Source of the DNA: an uncultured Micrococcales bacterium
Lineage (GTDB): Bacteria; Actinomycetota; Actinomycetes; S36-B12; GCA-2699445
Assembly: GCA_903915555.1 (NCBI GenBank)
Contig: CAIWTL010000491.1
Coordinates: 1-14,537, forward strand
Direction: 5' to 3'
Length of the DNA: 14,537 nucleotides
Positions 1 through 6,652 of the stretch are shown here, in pieces. Below the pieces are notes generated by a model. It had not been told where the DNA came from. It saw nothing but the letters and a program-made list of their open reading frames with translations, and ran no database searches. Every line of letters begins with the position of its first letter. Position 1 is the stretch's first letter. Both the position numbers and the translations under genes were made by a program.

Positions 1-42
1 GACTCGTACGTCCTGGCGCTACGCGCGCTGGCCACGGGATGA
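1..42 (+). CDS. aroQ: 3-dehydroquinate dehydratase type II, C-terminal end only
   Basis: Only the last 13 codons and the TGA stop are in the window, reading DSYVLALRALATG. Type II dehydroquinases end in a helix of the form GYLLALRYLA, and this tail fits it. The family converts 3-dehydroquinate to 3-dehydroshikimate in the shikimate pathway. The position supports the call: actinobacteria such as Mycobacterium tuberculosis have aroQ (there called aroD) shortly upstream of pepQ, efp and nusB, the order that follows here. The stop lies 4 nt before the next start, so the genes are probably co-transcribed. The identity rests on a very short tail plus synteny. Confidence 0.6.
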   Translation, partial: DSYVLALRALATG

Positions 43-46
43 CGCC

Positions 47-1135
47 ATGATCAACCCCGTGGTGACCCATCCCCACGCGGCCCGCATGGTGCGTCTCCGC
101 GAGGCCATGTCGGACCTGGATCTCCCGGCCATGCTCATCACCGACCTGGTGAACGTGCGCTACCTGTGTGGGTTCACCGGCTCCAACGCCTCGCTGGGCG
201 TCCTCGCGGACGATGTGTTCCTCGTGACCGACGGGCGGTACCTCGACCAGGCCGCAGCTGAATGTCCCGACATGCGCATCGTGCCGGGGAGACAGACGTC
301 GGAGGTGGCGATGCGCGAGATGTCCGCCGACCCGCGCATCGGCGTCGAAGCCAATCACATGACGCTCGCGGGGTACGACCGGCTCACCGCGATCTCGCAT
401 CGGGAACTGGTCGCGACCACCGACGTCGTCGAGAGGTTGCGCCGATGCAAGGACCCCGGTGAGGTCCGTCTCATCGCCCGCGCATGCGCGATCATCAGCG
501 AAGTGCTGAGCATCCTGGAGTCCGAGATCGGGCCCGGCATGACCGAGCGAAGCCTCGCGCAGCGCCTCTATTGGCTGGTTCAGGATCTCGGTGGCGACGA
601 CATCGCCTTCGACACCATCGTTGCGTCCGGACCGAACTCGGCGATCCCCCATCACTCTCCGACGGATCGCGTCATCGAGCCCGGTGACCTGCTCAAGATC
701 GATGCGGGGGCACTGCTGAACGGCTACCACTCCGACATCACCCGCACCTACGTCGTCGGCGCCGAACCGACACCCAAGCAGCGCACCCTGCACAACGCGG
801 TGAGGACCGCAGCCTTCGCCGCCCGGGAACTGGCCCGACCGGGGGTCGCCGGGCAGGAGGCCGACGCCGCAGCTCGATCGGTACTGGCCGAGTACGGCTT
901 CGACGACAACTTCAGCCACGGCCTCGGACACGGTGTCGGACTGCAGATCCATGAAGCGCCGATGATCGGCCGGGAATCAACCGATACCATGGCCGACGGA
1001 GATGTCCTGACGATCGAACCCGGTGCCTATCTTCCGGGATTCGGTGGCGTCAGGGTCGAAGACACTCTCGCGCTCACCGCCGATGGCACGGACTGCCTGA
1101 CGACGGCTGCGCGGGAACTGATCCGCCTCGGCTGA
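47..1135 (+). CDS. pepQ: M24 family metallopeptidase, Xaa-Pro aminopeptidase/dipeptidase type
   Basis: A cytoplasmic peptidase of 362 aa expected to release N-terminal residues before proline, or to split Xaa-Pro dipeptides. Residues 1-130 form the creatinase/prolidase N-terminal domain (with GFTGSNA and VTDGRYLDQA). Residues 138-355 form the pita-bread catalytic domain. All five dinuclear metal ligands are visible: D219 (KIDAG), D230 (HSDITRTY), H295 (GLGHGVG), E324 (TIEPGAY) and E338 (RVEDT). H202 fits the conserved substrate-site histidine. The ATG is 4 nt after the aroQ stop, and efp follows after 17 nt, so it is mid-operon. The symbol follows the mycobacterial pepQ-efp-nusB order. Sequence alone does not separate aminopeptidase P from prolidase activity. 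Confidence 0.9.
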   Translation: MINPVVTHPHAARMVRLREAMSDLDLPAMLITDLVNVRYLCGFTGSNASLGVLADDVFLVTDGRYLDQAAAECPDMRIVPGRQTSEVAMREMSADPRIGVEANHMTLAGYDRLTAISHRELVATTDVVERLRRCKDPGEVRLIARACAIISEVLSILESEIGPGMTERSLAQRLYWLVQDLGGDDIAFDTIVASGPNSAIPHHSPTDRVIEPGDLLKIDAGALLNGYHSDITRTYVVGAEPTPKQRTLHNAVRTAAFAARELARPGVAGQEADAAARSVLAEYGFDDNFSHGLGHGVGLQIHEAPMIGRESTDTMADGDVLTIEPGAYLPGFGGVRVEDTLALTADGTDCLTTAARELIRLG

Positions 1136-1152
1136 GGCGAGCGGGAGTAGCA

Positions 1153-1713
1153 GTGGCAACCAGCAACGACCTGAAGAACGGTCTGGTCCTCAACATCGAC
1201 GGACAGTTGTGGACCGTCGTGGAGTTCCAGCACGTCAAGCCCGGCAAGGGCGGCGCGTTCGTGCGGACGAAGCTGAAGAACGTCCTGTCGGGGAAGGTCG
1301 TCGACAAGACCTTCAACGCGGGCGTCAAGGTCGAGACCGCCAACGTGGACAAGCGCACGATGCAGTACCTCTACCACGATGGAGAGGCATTCGTGTTCAT
1401 GGACACCACGTCCTACGATCAGATCCCGGTCAACGATGCGACGGTCGGGGATGCGAAGAACTACCTGCTGGAGAACCAGGAGGCTGTGGTGGCGCTGCAC
1501 GAGGGCAATCCGCTGTATGTCGAGCTCCCGGCCTCCGTCGAACTCACTATCACGTTCACCGAACCCGGCCTGCAGGGTGACCGCTCCACCGGTGGCACCA
1601 AGCCCGCGACCCTGGAGACCGGCGCCGAGATCCAGGTGCCGCTGTTCGTCGACGAAGGCACGAAGGTCAAGGTCGACACCCGCGACGGGTCCTACCTGGG
1701 GCGCGTCAACTAG
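1153..1713 (+). CDS. efp: Translation elongation factor P
   Basis: EF-P of 186 aa, the usual length. It binds between the P and E sites of stalled ribosomes and promotes peptide-bond formation at polyproline stretches. The KOW-like N-terminal domain covers about residues 1-63, followed by two OB domains; TRDGSYLGRVN is the typical C-terminus. The loop that reaches the peptidyl-transferase centre is KPGKGGAFVRTK with K32 at its tip. Actinobacterial EF-Ps usually carry PGKGPAF there; here residue 34 is Gly. No modification enzyme (EpmA/B, EarP, YmfI) is seen in this window. The start is GTG, preceded by a GGGAG ribosome binding site. nusB begins on the base after the efp TAG stop, which suggests translational coupling. 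Confidence 0.97.
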   Translation: MATSNDLKNGLVLNIDGQLWTVVEFQHVKPGKGGAFVRTKLKNVLSGKVVDKTFNAGVKVETANVDKRTMQYLYHDGEAFVFMDTTSYDQIPVNDATVGDAKNYLLENQEAVVALHEGNPLYVELPASVELTITFTEPGLQGDRSTGGTKPATLETGAEIQVPLFVDEGTKVKVDTRDGSYLGRVN

Positions 1714-2166
1714 GTGGGCGCCCGAACACGCGCGCGTCGTCACGCGCTCGACATCCTCTTCCAGGCCGAGTTGCGGGAGGTCGACGCCCCCACAGTGTTG
1801 GCCGAATACCGCGGCCGTCGCGAGGACGCCGACCAACAGGACTACAACCCCTACGTCGTGGACATCGTCACGGGCACCACGCAGAACCGGGCGAGGATCG
1901 ACGAGATCATCAGCATGTCGTCGATCGGGTGGGACCTCGACCGCATGCCCGGAGTTGACCGCAATGCACTGCGCATCGGCGTCTGGGAGATCATGTGGCG
2001 CTCCGACGTCCCCGACCAGGTGGCCATCTCCGAGGCTGTCGAAGCCGTGAAGGAACTGTCGACGGATGATTCCCCGGCGTTCGTGAACGGCGTGCTCGCC
2101 GCAGTCGCATCACGCGAGCACGGCAGCGATGGGGAGTCGACGGACGACGAGTCCGTGGAGGGGTGA
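1714..2166 (+). CDS. nusB: Transcription antitermination factor NusB
   Basis: NusB pairs with NusE (ribosomal protein S10) and binds boxA RNA, keeping RNA polymerase processive through rRNA operons. The protein has 150 aa. It opens with the basic stretch GARTRARRHALDILFQAE, typical of the RNA-binding N-terminus. The all-helical fold continues to about residue 137, with the family motifs DRNALRIGVWEIMW and VAISEAVEAVKELS...FVNGVLAAV. The last 15 residues are an acidic tail rich in Asp, Glu and Ser. The GTG start follows the efp stop with no spacer, so nusB is likely read by ribosomes that have just finished efp. It ends the aroQ-pepQ-efp-nusB operon and is followed within 8 nt by an opposing tRNA-like gene. 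Confidence 0.95.
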   Translation: MGARTRARRHALDILFQAELREVDAPTVLAEYRGRREDADQQDYNPYVVDIVTGTTQNRARIDEIISMSSIGWDLDRMPGVDRNALRIGVWEIMWRSDVPDQVAISEAVEAVKELSTDDSPAFVNGVLAAVASREHGSDGESTDDESVEG

Positions 2167-2173
2167 GCGTGGG

Positions 2174-2247
2174 TGCCCCGGGTGGGATTCGAACCCACAC
2201 TGGACGGTGTTTGAGACCGCTTCCTCTACCGGTTGGGATACCGGGGC
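2174..2247 (-). tRNA. tRNA-like gene with CAA anticodon (Leu) but class I short variable loop
   Basis: Read on the minus strand this gives a 74-nt cloverleaf. The acceptor stem is perfect: GCCCCGG (2247-2241) pairs with CCGGGGC (2181-2175), followed by discriminator A at 2174. The D-arm has A14, A15 and G18-G19, but its stem is weak (about 3 bp, TCC/GGA). The anticodon stem GCGGT/ACCGT has one G-U pair and encloses the loop CTCAAAC, so the anticodon is CAA at 2213-2211. The variable region is only 5 nt (CCAGT). The T-arm is canonical, GTGGG-TTCGAAT-CCCAC. The next bases are CCC, so CCA is not encoded. Bacterial tRNA-Leu normally has a long class II variable arm, which is absent here. Either it is an unusual leucine-anticodon tRNA or a tRNA-like RNA with another role. 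Confidence 0.75.
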
Positions 2248-2256
2248 GCGGCTCGA

Positions 2257-2262
2257 ATCCTA
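2257..2262 (-). promoter_or_regulatory. Possible -10 element of the tRNA-like gene
   Basis: The minus strand reads TAGGAT here, matching the actinobacterial TANNNT -10 form. It ends 9 nt before the mature 5' end of the tRNA-like gene, so the 5' leader would be short. No convincing -35 box is visible about 17 nt further upstream. Confidence 0.35.
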
Positions 2263-2295
2263 CCGCCCCGCGCCGCGCCCGCGGTGAGGAGTCCG

Positions 2296-2880
2296 GTGGC
2301 TGAGGACACTGTGCGCGACCCCGTCCGCATCGTGGTCGCCGAGGATGAGGCCGTCATCAGGCTCGACCTCGTGGAACAACTGGGGGAACTGGGCTACGAC
2401 GTCGTGGGGGAGTGCGGCGACGGTGCGACCGCTGTCGAACTGTGCCGAACGCTCGCCCCGGACGTGGCGCTCCTGGACGTCAACATGCCCATCCTGGACG
2501 GCCTCGCCGCCGCGTCGGCGATCACCCCCGGTGGCGCCACGGCAGTCATCATGCTCACGGCCTACGGCCAACGAGACCTCGTCGACCGGGCAGTGGCCGC
2601 CGGCGCCATGGCCTACCTCACCAAGCCGTGGTCGGAACAGGACCTCGTCCCTGCCATCGAGACCGCGCGTGCTCGGTTCGCGGAGATGCGCGCCCTCTCG
2701 TCCCAGGTGGACGAACTCTCCGACACCATCCGCAAGCGCAAGTTGATAGACCGGGCCAAGGCGCAACTGATCCAGGCTTACGGCATCAGTGAACCGGAGG
2801 CCTTCCGCCTGCTGCAGAAGAAGGCCATGGACGGCAGGACCTCTATGGCCGCCGTCGCAGCGGAACTGCTCGGCGACTGA
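2296..2880 (+). CDS. pdtaR: ANTAR-domain response regulator, PdtaR type
   Basis: A cytoplasmic two-component output protein whose receiver domain controls an RNA-binding ANTAR domain. ANTAR proteins bind paired hexaloop stems in mRNA and act as antiterminators. Counting from the GTG at 2296 (194 aa), the receiver covers residues 10-128. It has the acidic pocket E16/D17/E18, phospho-acceptor D61 (LLDVNMP), T88 (MLTAY) and K110 (LTKPW). A helical linker leads to the ANTAR domain at about 138-194 (KRKLIDRAKAQLI, LLQKKAMDGRTSM). I chose this start because GAGGAG at 2286-2291 lies 4 nt upstream; longer versions would run into the tRNA-like gene. No partner kinase is nearby. The length and layout match M. 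tuberculosis Rv1626 (PdtaR). The 48 bp between the tRNA-like gene and this start must hold its promoter, or the promoter overlaps the tRNA. Confidence 0.92.
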   Translation: MAEDTVRDPVRIVVAEDEAVIRLDLVEQLGELGYDVVGECGDGATAVELCRTLAPDVALLDVNMPILDGLAAASAITPGGATAVIMLTAYGQRDLVDRAVAAGAMAYLTKPWSEQDLVPAIETARARFAEMRALSSQVDELSDTIRKRKLIDRAKAQLIQAYGISEPEAFRLLQKKAMDGRTSMAAVAAELLGD

Positions 2881-2924
2881 CGACAGGGGCCGGCGACAGT
2901 CGACGTCCCCGGGGCCCGGCCGAC

Positions 2925-3266
2925 TCAGGCGAGAGCGCGCAGCTTCAGCAGGTCGCGCAGCGGGGCATCGAGGCGGACCCGTCCGGTGGCCCAGGCATGG
3001 GCGAACTTGAGGCGCCCCTCGGTCATGTCGATGAGATCGTCGCTGGAGCACACGACGCGGAGTTGGGGCTTGAAGTCCCCGGGTTCCTTGCGGACGTTGA
3101 TCAACTCGCCGCTCTTGAGATCACCGGCGTAGGTGACGTCGTGATCGAGGAGGGTGACGCCGACGGATCGGTCGGGCACGTGCTTGCGCCGCGCCTCGGC
3201 ATCGACCTCACCCAACCGTTCGATCAGGGTGTCGATGGCGGCCTCAACCTCCGCCTCGGACGCCAT
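2925..3266 (-). CDS. Small SCP2-like sterol-carrier-fold protein
   Basis: A 113-aa soluble protein with the pattern of single-domain SCP2-like proteins found in actinobacteria. Residues 32-60 look like the beta strands of the fold (VGVTLLDHDVTYAGDLKSG). The C-terminal half holds the family signature: SSDDLIDMTEGRLKFAHAWA at 75-93, then GRVRLDAPLRDLLKLRAL. In SCP2 proteins this region forms a hydrophobic tunnel that binds lipids; the ligand here is unknown. The ATG at 3266 is preceded by a strong site, GAGGGAG. The gene converges on the response regulator, 44 bp apart, and diverges from the phasin-like gene. There is no signal peptide or membrane segment. Confidence 0.7.
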   Translation of the reverse strand: MASEAEVEAAIDTLIERLGEVDAEARRKHVPDRSVGVTLLDHDVTYAGDLKSGELINVRKEPGDFKPQLRVVCSSDDLIDMTEGRLKFAHAWATGRVRLDAPLRDLLKLRALA

Positions 3267-3391
3267 GTGTCTCCCTCGCCGGATCGATCTACCCGGACAC
3301 GATACTGCGGCGGGTTTCCCCCGAGGCCCCGGGGAGTGGAAGAATCACACGGAGACAGCAACCCGGGTCGGTCCGGGCGAGAGGAGTCGTC

Positions 3392-4126
3392 ATGGTTCTG
3401 GACGTCATGAAGGGCTACTGGCAGGTTGCCAACGGGCTCGGCGACGTCGCGGTGCAGCGTGCCCGGGAACTCGCCGAGGCACTCACGTCGCAGGGCGTCG
3501 AGGTGACCAGCCAGACGCAGGAGCAGGTGCAGGTCCTCACGGACGAGATCCTCGAGGCGTCCCGCACCAATCGTGACCTCTTGACCGGTCTGATCCGCAC
3601 GGAGGTCGACCGCGCCGTGGGCCGGATGGGCTTCGTGCGCGAGGAGGAACTGGCTGCGGTTCGTCATCACGTGCAGCGACTCGAGGACCAGCTGCGCAAG
3701 GAACAGCACCGGGCCACCGACCGCGCGACCGGTGCCGTGATGACTGCCGCCGACGTGTCACGCAGTGCCGCTGCCGTCGCCGGATCCACTGTGACGGGTG
3801 CGGCGAGCAAGGTGCGCGGTCTCGCCGGCGCGGTCGACGACACGCCGTCGTCGAGTGCCTCGACACAACCCGCGGCCACTCCGACCCGGACGAGAGCCAA
3901 GGCGCCGACGACGAGCAAGAAGACCGCCTCGGCGCGGAAGACGACCGCGAAGAAGACCACCGCCAAGAAGACGCCTGCCGCGAAGACCACGGCCAGCACC
4001 AAGAAGACAACCGCCACGAAGGCCCCGGCCACCGCCAAACGGACCACCGCCAAGAAGACGGCCGCCAAGAAGGCTCCCGCCAAGAAGAGCACGGCGGCCC
4101 GCACATCGACGAAGTCCCGGTCGTGA
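3392..4126 (+). CDS. Phasin-like coiled-coil protein with histone H1-like Lys/Ala/Thr tail
   Basis: A 244-aa protein in two parts. Residues 1-110 are amphipathic helix with coiled-coil character, like PhaF/PhaI-type phasins (COG3937), ending in a classic heptad stretch (FVREEELAAVRHHVQRLEDQL, 81-101). A Ser/Ala linker (about 110-165) follows. Residues 168-244 form a basic tail of repeated AKKTTAKK, AKKTP and AKKAPAKK units. Such tails bind DNA in histone H1-like proteins and phasins such as PhaF, and bind heparin in mycobacterial HBHA. No PHA synthase is present here, so polyester-granule binding is only one possibility; nucleoid binding is another. The ATG has the ribosome site GAGAGGAG 5 nt upstream. 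The stop overlaps the next start as GTGA. Confidence 0.7.
   Translation: MVLDVMKGYWQVANGLGDVAVQRARELAEALTSQGVEVTSQTQEQVQVLTDEILEASRTNRDLLTGLIRTEVDRAVGRMGFVREEELAAVRHHVQRLEDQLRKEQHRATDRATGAVMTAADVSRSAAAVAGSTVTGAASKVRGLAGAVDDTPSSSASTQPAATPTRTRAKAPTTSKKTASARKTTAKKTTAKKTPAAKTTASTKKTTATKAPATAKRTTAKKTAAKKAPAKKSTAARTSTKSRS
3919..4105 (+). repeat. Low-complexity tract encoding AKKTTAKK-type repeats
   Basis: Imperfect repeats built around aagaag, accaccgccaagaag and gccaccgcc encode the basic tail of the phasin-like protein. The tract keeps the lysine codon AAG almost exclusively. It produces long open frames on the other strands that are not genes. Repeat units vary in length and order, so slippage or recombination could change the tail length. 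Confidence 0.8.
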
Positions 4127-4479
4127 ACGAAGACGACATGACGACCGCTGGTGACGCGGTCGACCCCACGCCAACCGGCGACCCTGCAGAACAGATCGTC
4201 GTCGTCGCAGTCGAGGGCGACGCCGAGTCGGACATCACCTCGCTGGACGAGCAAGCCCTGCAGGCGCTGTCCGCGGAGAATCGACAGGAGTTGGATCAGA
4301 CGCTCGCCGCCGTGCAGCAGGAACTGGCGGGTATGGCCAAGACGGGTATTCCCGAGGTGGATGCCGCGCTCGACCGGCTCGGCTCCCTGGACCCGGCGGA
4401 CCTGGCGGGCTCGAGCGAGGTCCTCGCCCAGGTCCTGGCCACCCTCGAGTCCGTGATGAGCCAGACGCCGCAGGAGTGA
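4123..4479 (+). CDS. Small acidic helical protein upstream of tlyA, function unknown
   Basis: A 118-aa acidic protein with no signal peptide or membrane segment. Residues 1-40 are low in structure-forming sequence and rich in Asp, Glu and Thr. Residues 41-115 are predicted helical (LDEQALQALSAENRQELDQ). The segment TGIPEVDAALDRLGSLD at 74-90 resembles the short hypothetical proteins that precede tlyA in other actinobacteria, such as mycobacterial Rv1693; this is from memory of gene order, not an alignment. The GTG start overlaps the upstream stop (GTGA). An in-frame ATG at 4138 is an alternative that would remove five residues. Neither start has a strong ribosome site, which suits translational coupling. 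The 3' end overlaps the tlyA start in the same way. Confidence 0.75.
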   Translation: MNEDDMTTAGDAVDPTPTGDPAEQIVVVAVEGDAESDITSLDEQALQALSAENRQELDQTLAAVQQELAGMAKTGIPEVDAALDRLGSLDPADLAGSSEVLAQVLATLESVMSQTPQE

Positions 4480-5234
4480 GCGTCCGCCGTCGGCTGGATG
4501 TCGAACTCACCCGACGCCGCCTCGCCGACTCCCGCGAGGCCGCCCAGCGACTCATCGAGGCGGGCCGCGTGACCGTCGACGGCCAGCGCGCGGACAAGCC
4601 GGCACGGATGGTTCTGGACAGTCAGGCGGTCGTCGTGGCCGACGACGTGGGGGACGACTACGCCAGTCGGGGGGCGCACAAACTCGTGGGTGCTCTCGAG
4701 GCTTTCGTCCCCCTCGGTCTGCAGCCGCCCAACGGCAGGCTGTGCCTGGATGCGGGCGCGTCGACCGGCGGCTTCACCGATGTTCTCCTCAGGCAAGGAG
4801 CAGCTCGTGTCACCTGCGTCGATGTGGGGTACGGGCAACTCGTGTGGCGGCTGCAGCAGGATCCGCGAGTCACGGTCATCGACCGCTGCAACGTCCGGAA
4901 CCTGACCCCCGATGACCTTCCGTTTTCACCGGACCTCGTGGTGGCGGACCTGTCCTTCATCTCACTGCGACTCGTCATTCCTGCGCTCGTCGCCGTGGCT
5001 CGGCCGGATGCCGATCTGGTGCTCATGGTGAAGCCGCAGTTCGAGGTGGGCAGGGAGAATCTGGGTCGAGGCGGGGTCGTGCGCGATCCTGCCCTGTGGG
5101 ACGTGGCCGTGGCCGGTGTCGTGGCCGCGGCTGCCGAACTGGGGTGGTCGGAACAGGGTCGAGCCCGCAGCCCCTTGCCGGGCCCCGCCGGCAACGTCGA
5201 GTTCTTCGTGTGGCTGAAGGCCACGGATCGATAA
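4476..5234 (+). CDS. tlyA: 16S/23S rRNA cytidine 2'-O-methyltransferase TlyA
   Basis: TlyA uses S-adenosylmethionine to 2'-O-methylate cytidines in 16S and 23S rRNA. In mycobacteria its loss gives capreomycin and viomycin resistance. The protein has 252 aa. Residues 1-60 are an S4 RNA-binding domain (VRRRLDVELTRRRLADSREA). Residues 64-250 are an FtsJ/RrmJ-type Rossmann methyltransferase with the SAM loop LDAGASTGGFTDVL at 91-104. The K-D-K-E catalytic tetrad is complete: K69 (SRGAHKL), D158 (VADLSF), K186 (LMVKPQFEVG) and E242 (NVEFF). The GTG start overlaps the stop of the preceding gene as GTGA, so synthesis is probably coupled. In mycobacteria nadK and recN follow directly; here they lie about 8 kb away. 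Actinobacterial TlyA is often labelled a haemolysin, but this sequence supports the methyltransferase role. Confidence 0.96.
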   Translation: MSVRRRLDVELTRRRLADSREAAQRLIEAGRVTVDGQRADKPARMVLDSQAVVVADDVGDDYASRGAHKLVGALEAFVPLGLQPPNGRLCLDAGASTGGFTDVLLRQGAARVTCVDVGYGQLVWRLQQDPRVTVIDRCNVRNLTPDDLPFSPDLVVADLSFISLRLVIPALVAVARPDADLVLMVKPQFEVGRENLGRGGVVRDPALWDVAVAGVVAAAAELGWSEQGRARSPLPGPAGNVEFFVWLKATDR

Positions 5235-5282
5235 CGACGCACGACCGGCGATCGCTCTGCACGTGCATAAGTTCACTGCTTG

Positions 5283-5288
5283 TATAGG
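5283..5288 (+). promoter_or_regulatory. Possible -10 element upstream of the binding-protein gene
   Basis: The 103-bp gap between tlyA and the binding-protein gene is relatively AT-rich at 5264-5290 and contains TATAGG at 5283-5288. The -35 position holds no good match. A ribosome site, GAAGGGG, is at 5323-5329, 8 nt before the ATG. I see no clear terminator for tlyA and no clear operator in this gap. Confidence 0.35.
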
Positions 5289-5337
5289 TTGACGTCATCC
5301 TGCGGGAGGCCGCGGGACCAACGAAGGGGTTGTCTCA

Positions 5338-6636
5338 ATGGCACGACGCAGTTCGATGCTGCAGTTCGCTGCTGTGGCTGGCGCCGCCGCTCTGGCGCTG
5401 TCGGCTTGCAGTAGTAGCAGTAGCAGTAGTTCATCCGAGTCCTCGAGCGCGCCCTCGGCCTCCGCCGACGGTGTTCTGAAGATCGGTACGGTACTCCCGC
5501 AGACGGGTTCGCTGGCATTCCTCGGGCCGCCCGAGTTCGCCGGTGTCAATCTCGCTGTGGAGCAGATCAACAAGGCTGGGGGCGTCAACGGCAAGGACGT
5601 CGAGGTCTTCGAAGGTGACTCCGGTGACACGGCCACCAACATCGCCTCGACCACGGCTGATCAGATGATCGCTCGTGGCTCGGACGTGATTGTCGGTGCC
5701 GCATCGTCGTCGGTGTCGCTGACCATCATCGACAAGATCACCTCGGCCGGCGTTCTGCAGATCTCGCCTGCGAACACGTCGCCCGAGCTCAGCACCTACA
5801 ACGACAATGGCCTGTACTGGCGTACTGCTCCCCCGGACACCTTCCAGGGTCAGGTCCTCGCGGAGGTCGTCACCTCGGAGAACGTCACCAAGCCCGCGGT
5901 CCTCGTGCTGCAGGACTCCTACGGTGAAGGCCTGGCGCAGAACTTCCAGGAGAACTTCACCGCTGCGGGCGGCACGATGGCCGGCGACCCGATCTTCTAC
6001 GACCCGAAGGCGCAGACCTTCGACGCAGAGGTCGGGCAGGCCAAGGCGCTCAACCCGAACGGCATCGTGCTGATCGGATTCGAGGAGTCGAAGAAGGTCA
6101 TCCAGGAGCTCATCAAGCAGGGCATCGGTCCCAAGAACACGCCGCTGTTCCTGGTGGACGGCAACCTGTCCAACACTCTCGGAAAGGGCCTGCCGCAGGG
6201 TGAGCTCGAGGGAACCCTGGGTACGCTGCCGGGCGCGGAGGCTCCTGAAGCCTTCAAGCAGCAGCTGCTGAAGGTGGACCCGAAGCTCGAGGACTTCGCC
6301 TACGCGCCGGAGTCCTACGACGCCGTGGTCGTGTCGGCACTGGGTGCCATCGCCGCCAAGGACGACAGCGGCCCGGCGATCGCCAGCCAGTTGGTGGACG
6401 TCACCACCGGTGGCGAGCCGTGTATCACCTTCGAGGAGTGCAAGAAGTACCTGGAAGAGGGCAAGGACATCGACTACAACGGTCAGTCCGGGCCCATCGA
6501 CTTCCAGGACAACGGAGACCCCGGCATGGCTGTCATGGGTGTCTACAAGTTCAAGTCCGACAACACCTACGAGTCGGACCGCTTCATCGAGGGCACCGTT
6601 CCCGCTGCGTCGGGCGCTTCGCCCGCCAGCAGCTGA
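5338..6636 (+). CDS. livK: Branched-chain amino-acid-type ABC transporter substrate-binding lipoprotein
   Basis: A 432-aa lipid-anchored receptor that would deliver a substrate to the LivHMGF transporter encoded further right. A lipoprotein signal peptide covers residues 1-23, with lipobox LSAC and lipidated C24. A Ser-rich linker follows (nine serines at 25-33). The two-lobed periplasmic-binding fold starts at about residue 47: LKIGTVLPQTGSLAFLG, then NLAVEQINKAGGVNGKDVEV. The segments GAASSSVSLTIID and SPANTSPELS correspond to the ligand-contacting loops of Leu/Ile/Val-binding proteins. The ligand cannot be fixed from sequence; the family also binds amides, urea and aromatic compounds. A strong hairpin terminator follows. 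The gene is on the opposite strand from its likely permease and ATPase genes. Confidence 0.92.
   Translation: MARRSSMLQFAAVAGAAALALSACSSSSSSSSSESSSAPSASADGVLKIGTVLPQTGSLAFLGPPEFAGVNLAVEQINKAGGVNGKDVEVFEGDSGDTATNIASTTADQMIARGSDVIVGAASSSVSLTIIDKITSAGVLQISPANTSPELSTYNDNGLYWRTAPPDTFQGQVLAEVVTSENVTKPAVLVLQDSYGEGLAQNFQENFTAAGGTMAGDPIFYDPKAQTFDAEVGQAKALNPNGIVLIGFEESKKVIQELIKQGIGPKNTPLFLVDGNLSNTLGKGLPQGELEGTLGTLPGAEAPEAFKQQLLKVDPKLEDFAYAPESYDAVVVSALGAIAAKDDSGPAIASQLVDVTTGGEPCITFEECKKYLEEGKDIDYNGQSGPIDFQDNGDPGMAVMGVYKFKSDNTYESDRFIEGTVPAASGASPASS
5410..5430 (+). repeat. (AGY)7 serine-codon repeat after the lipobox cysteine
   Basis: Seven consecutive AGT/AGC codons (five AGT, two AGC) follow directly after the Cys codon of the lipobox and encode the start of the Ser linker. 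AGT is an unusual serine codon in such GC-rich DNA. Being a trinucleotide repeat, it can change length without shifting the frame. Confidence 0.85.
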
Positions 6637-6652
6637 CGGGAGTCACTCACCG

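Noticed and set aside
1027..1836. A 269-codon minus-strand frame across pepQ, efp and nusB
   Set aside because: It spans three well-identified genes on the other strand and has no family features.
2233..2295. TTG start of the response regulator inside the tRNA-like gene
   Set aside because: The GTG at 2296 has a GAGGAG site 4 nt upstream, and the added residues precede the receiver domain without conservation.
2881..2924. Possible bidirectional terminator between the response regulator and SCP2-like genes
   Set aside because: Several short GC inverted segments occur (GGCCGG at 2888-2893 with CCGGCC at 2916-2921), but the loop is long and no T tract follows on either strand.
2260..3051. A 263-codon minus-strand frame antisense to the response regulator
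   Set aside because: Its composition is Arg/Gly/His-rich without motifs. The opposing receiver and ANTAR domains are complete.
3267..3391. Divergent promoter region between the SCP2-like and phasin-like genes
   Set aside because: Both genes must have promoters here, but I could not pick -10/-35 pairs better than chance. GATACT at about 3300 is a weak candidate.
3537..4254. Two long minus-strand frames antisense to the phasin-like gene
   Set aside because: They are low-complexity Ser/Trp/Arg or Val/Phe/Ala translations of the AAG/ACC repeats. The + strand frame has a good ribosome site and a sensible coiled coil.
5261..5290. Inverted repeat TGCATAAG/CTTGTATA upstream of the binding-protein gene
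   Set aside because: Only about five of eight positions pair, so it is not a convincing operator.
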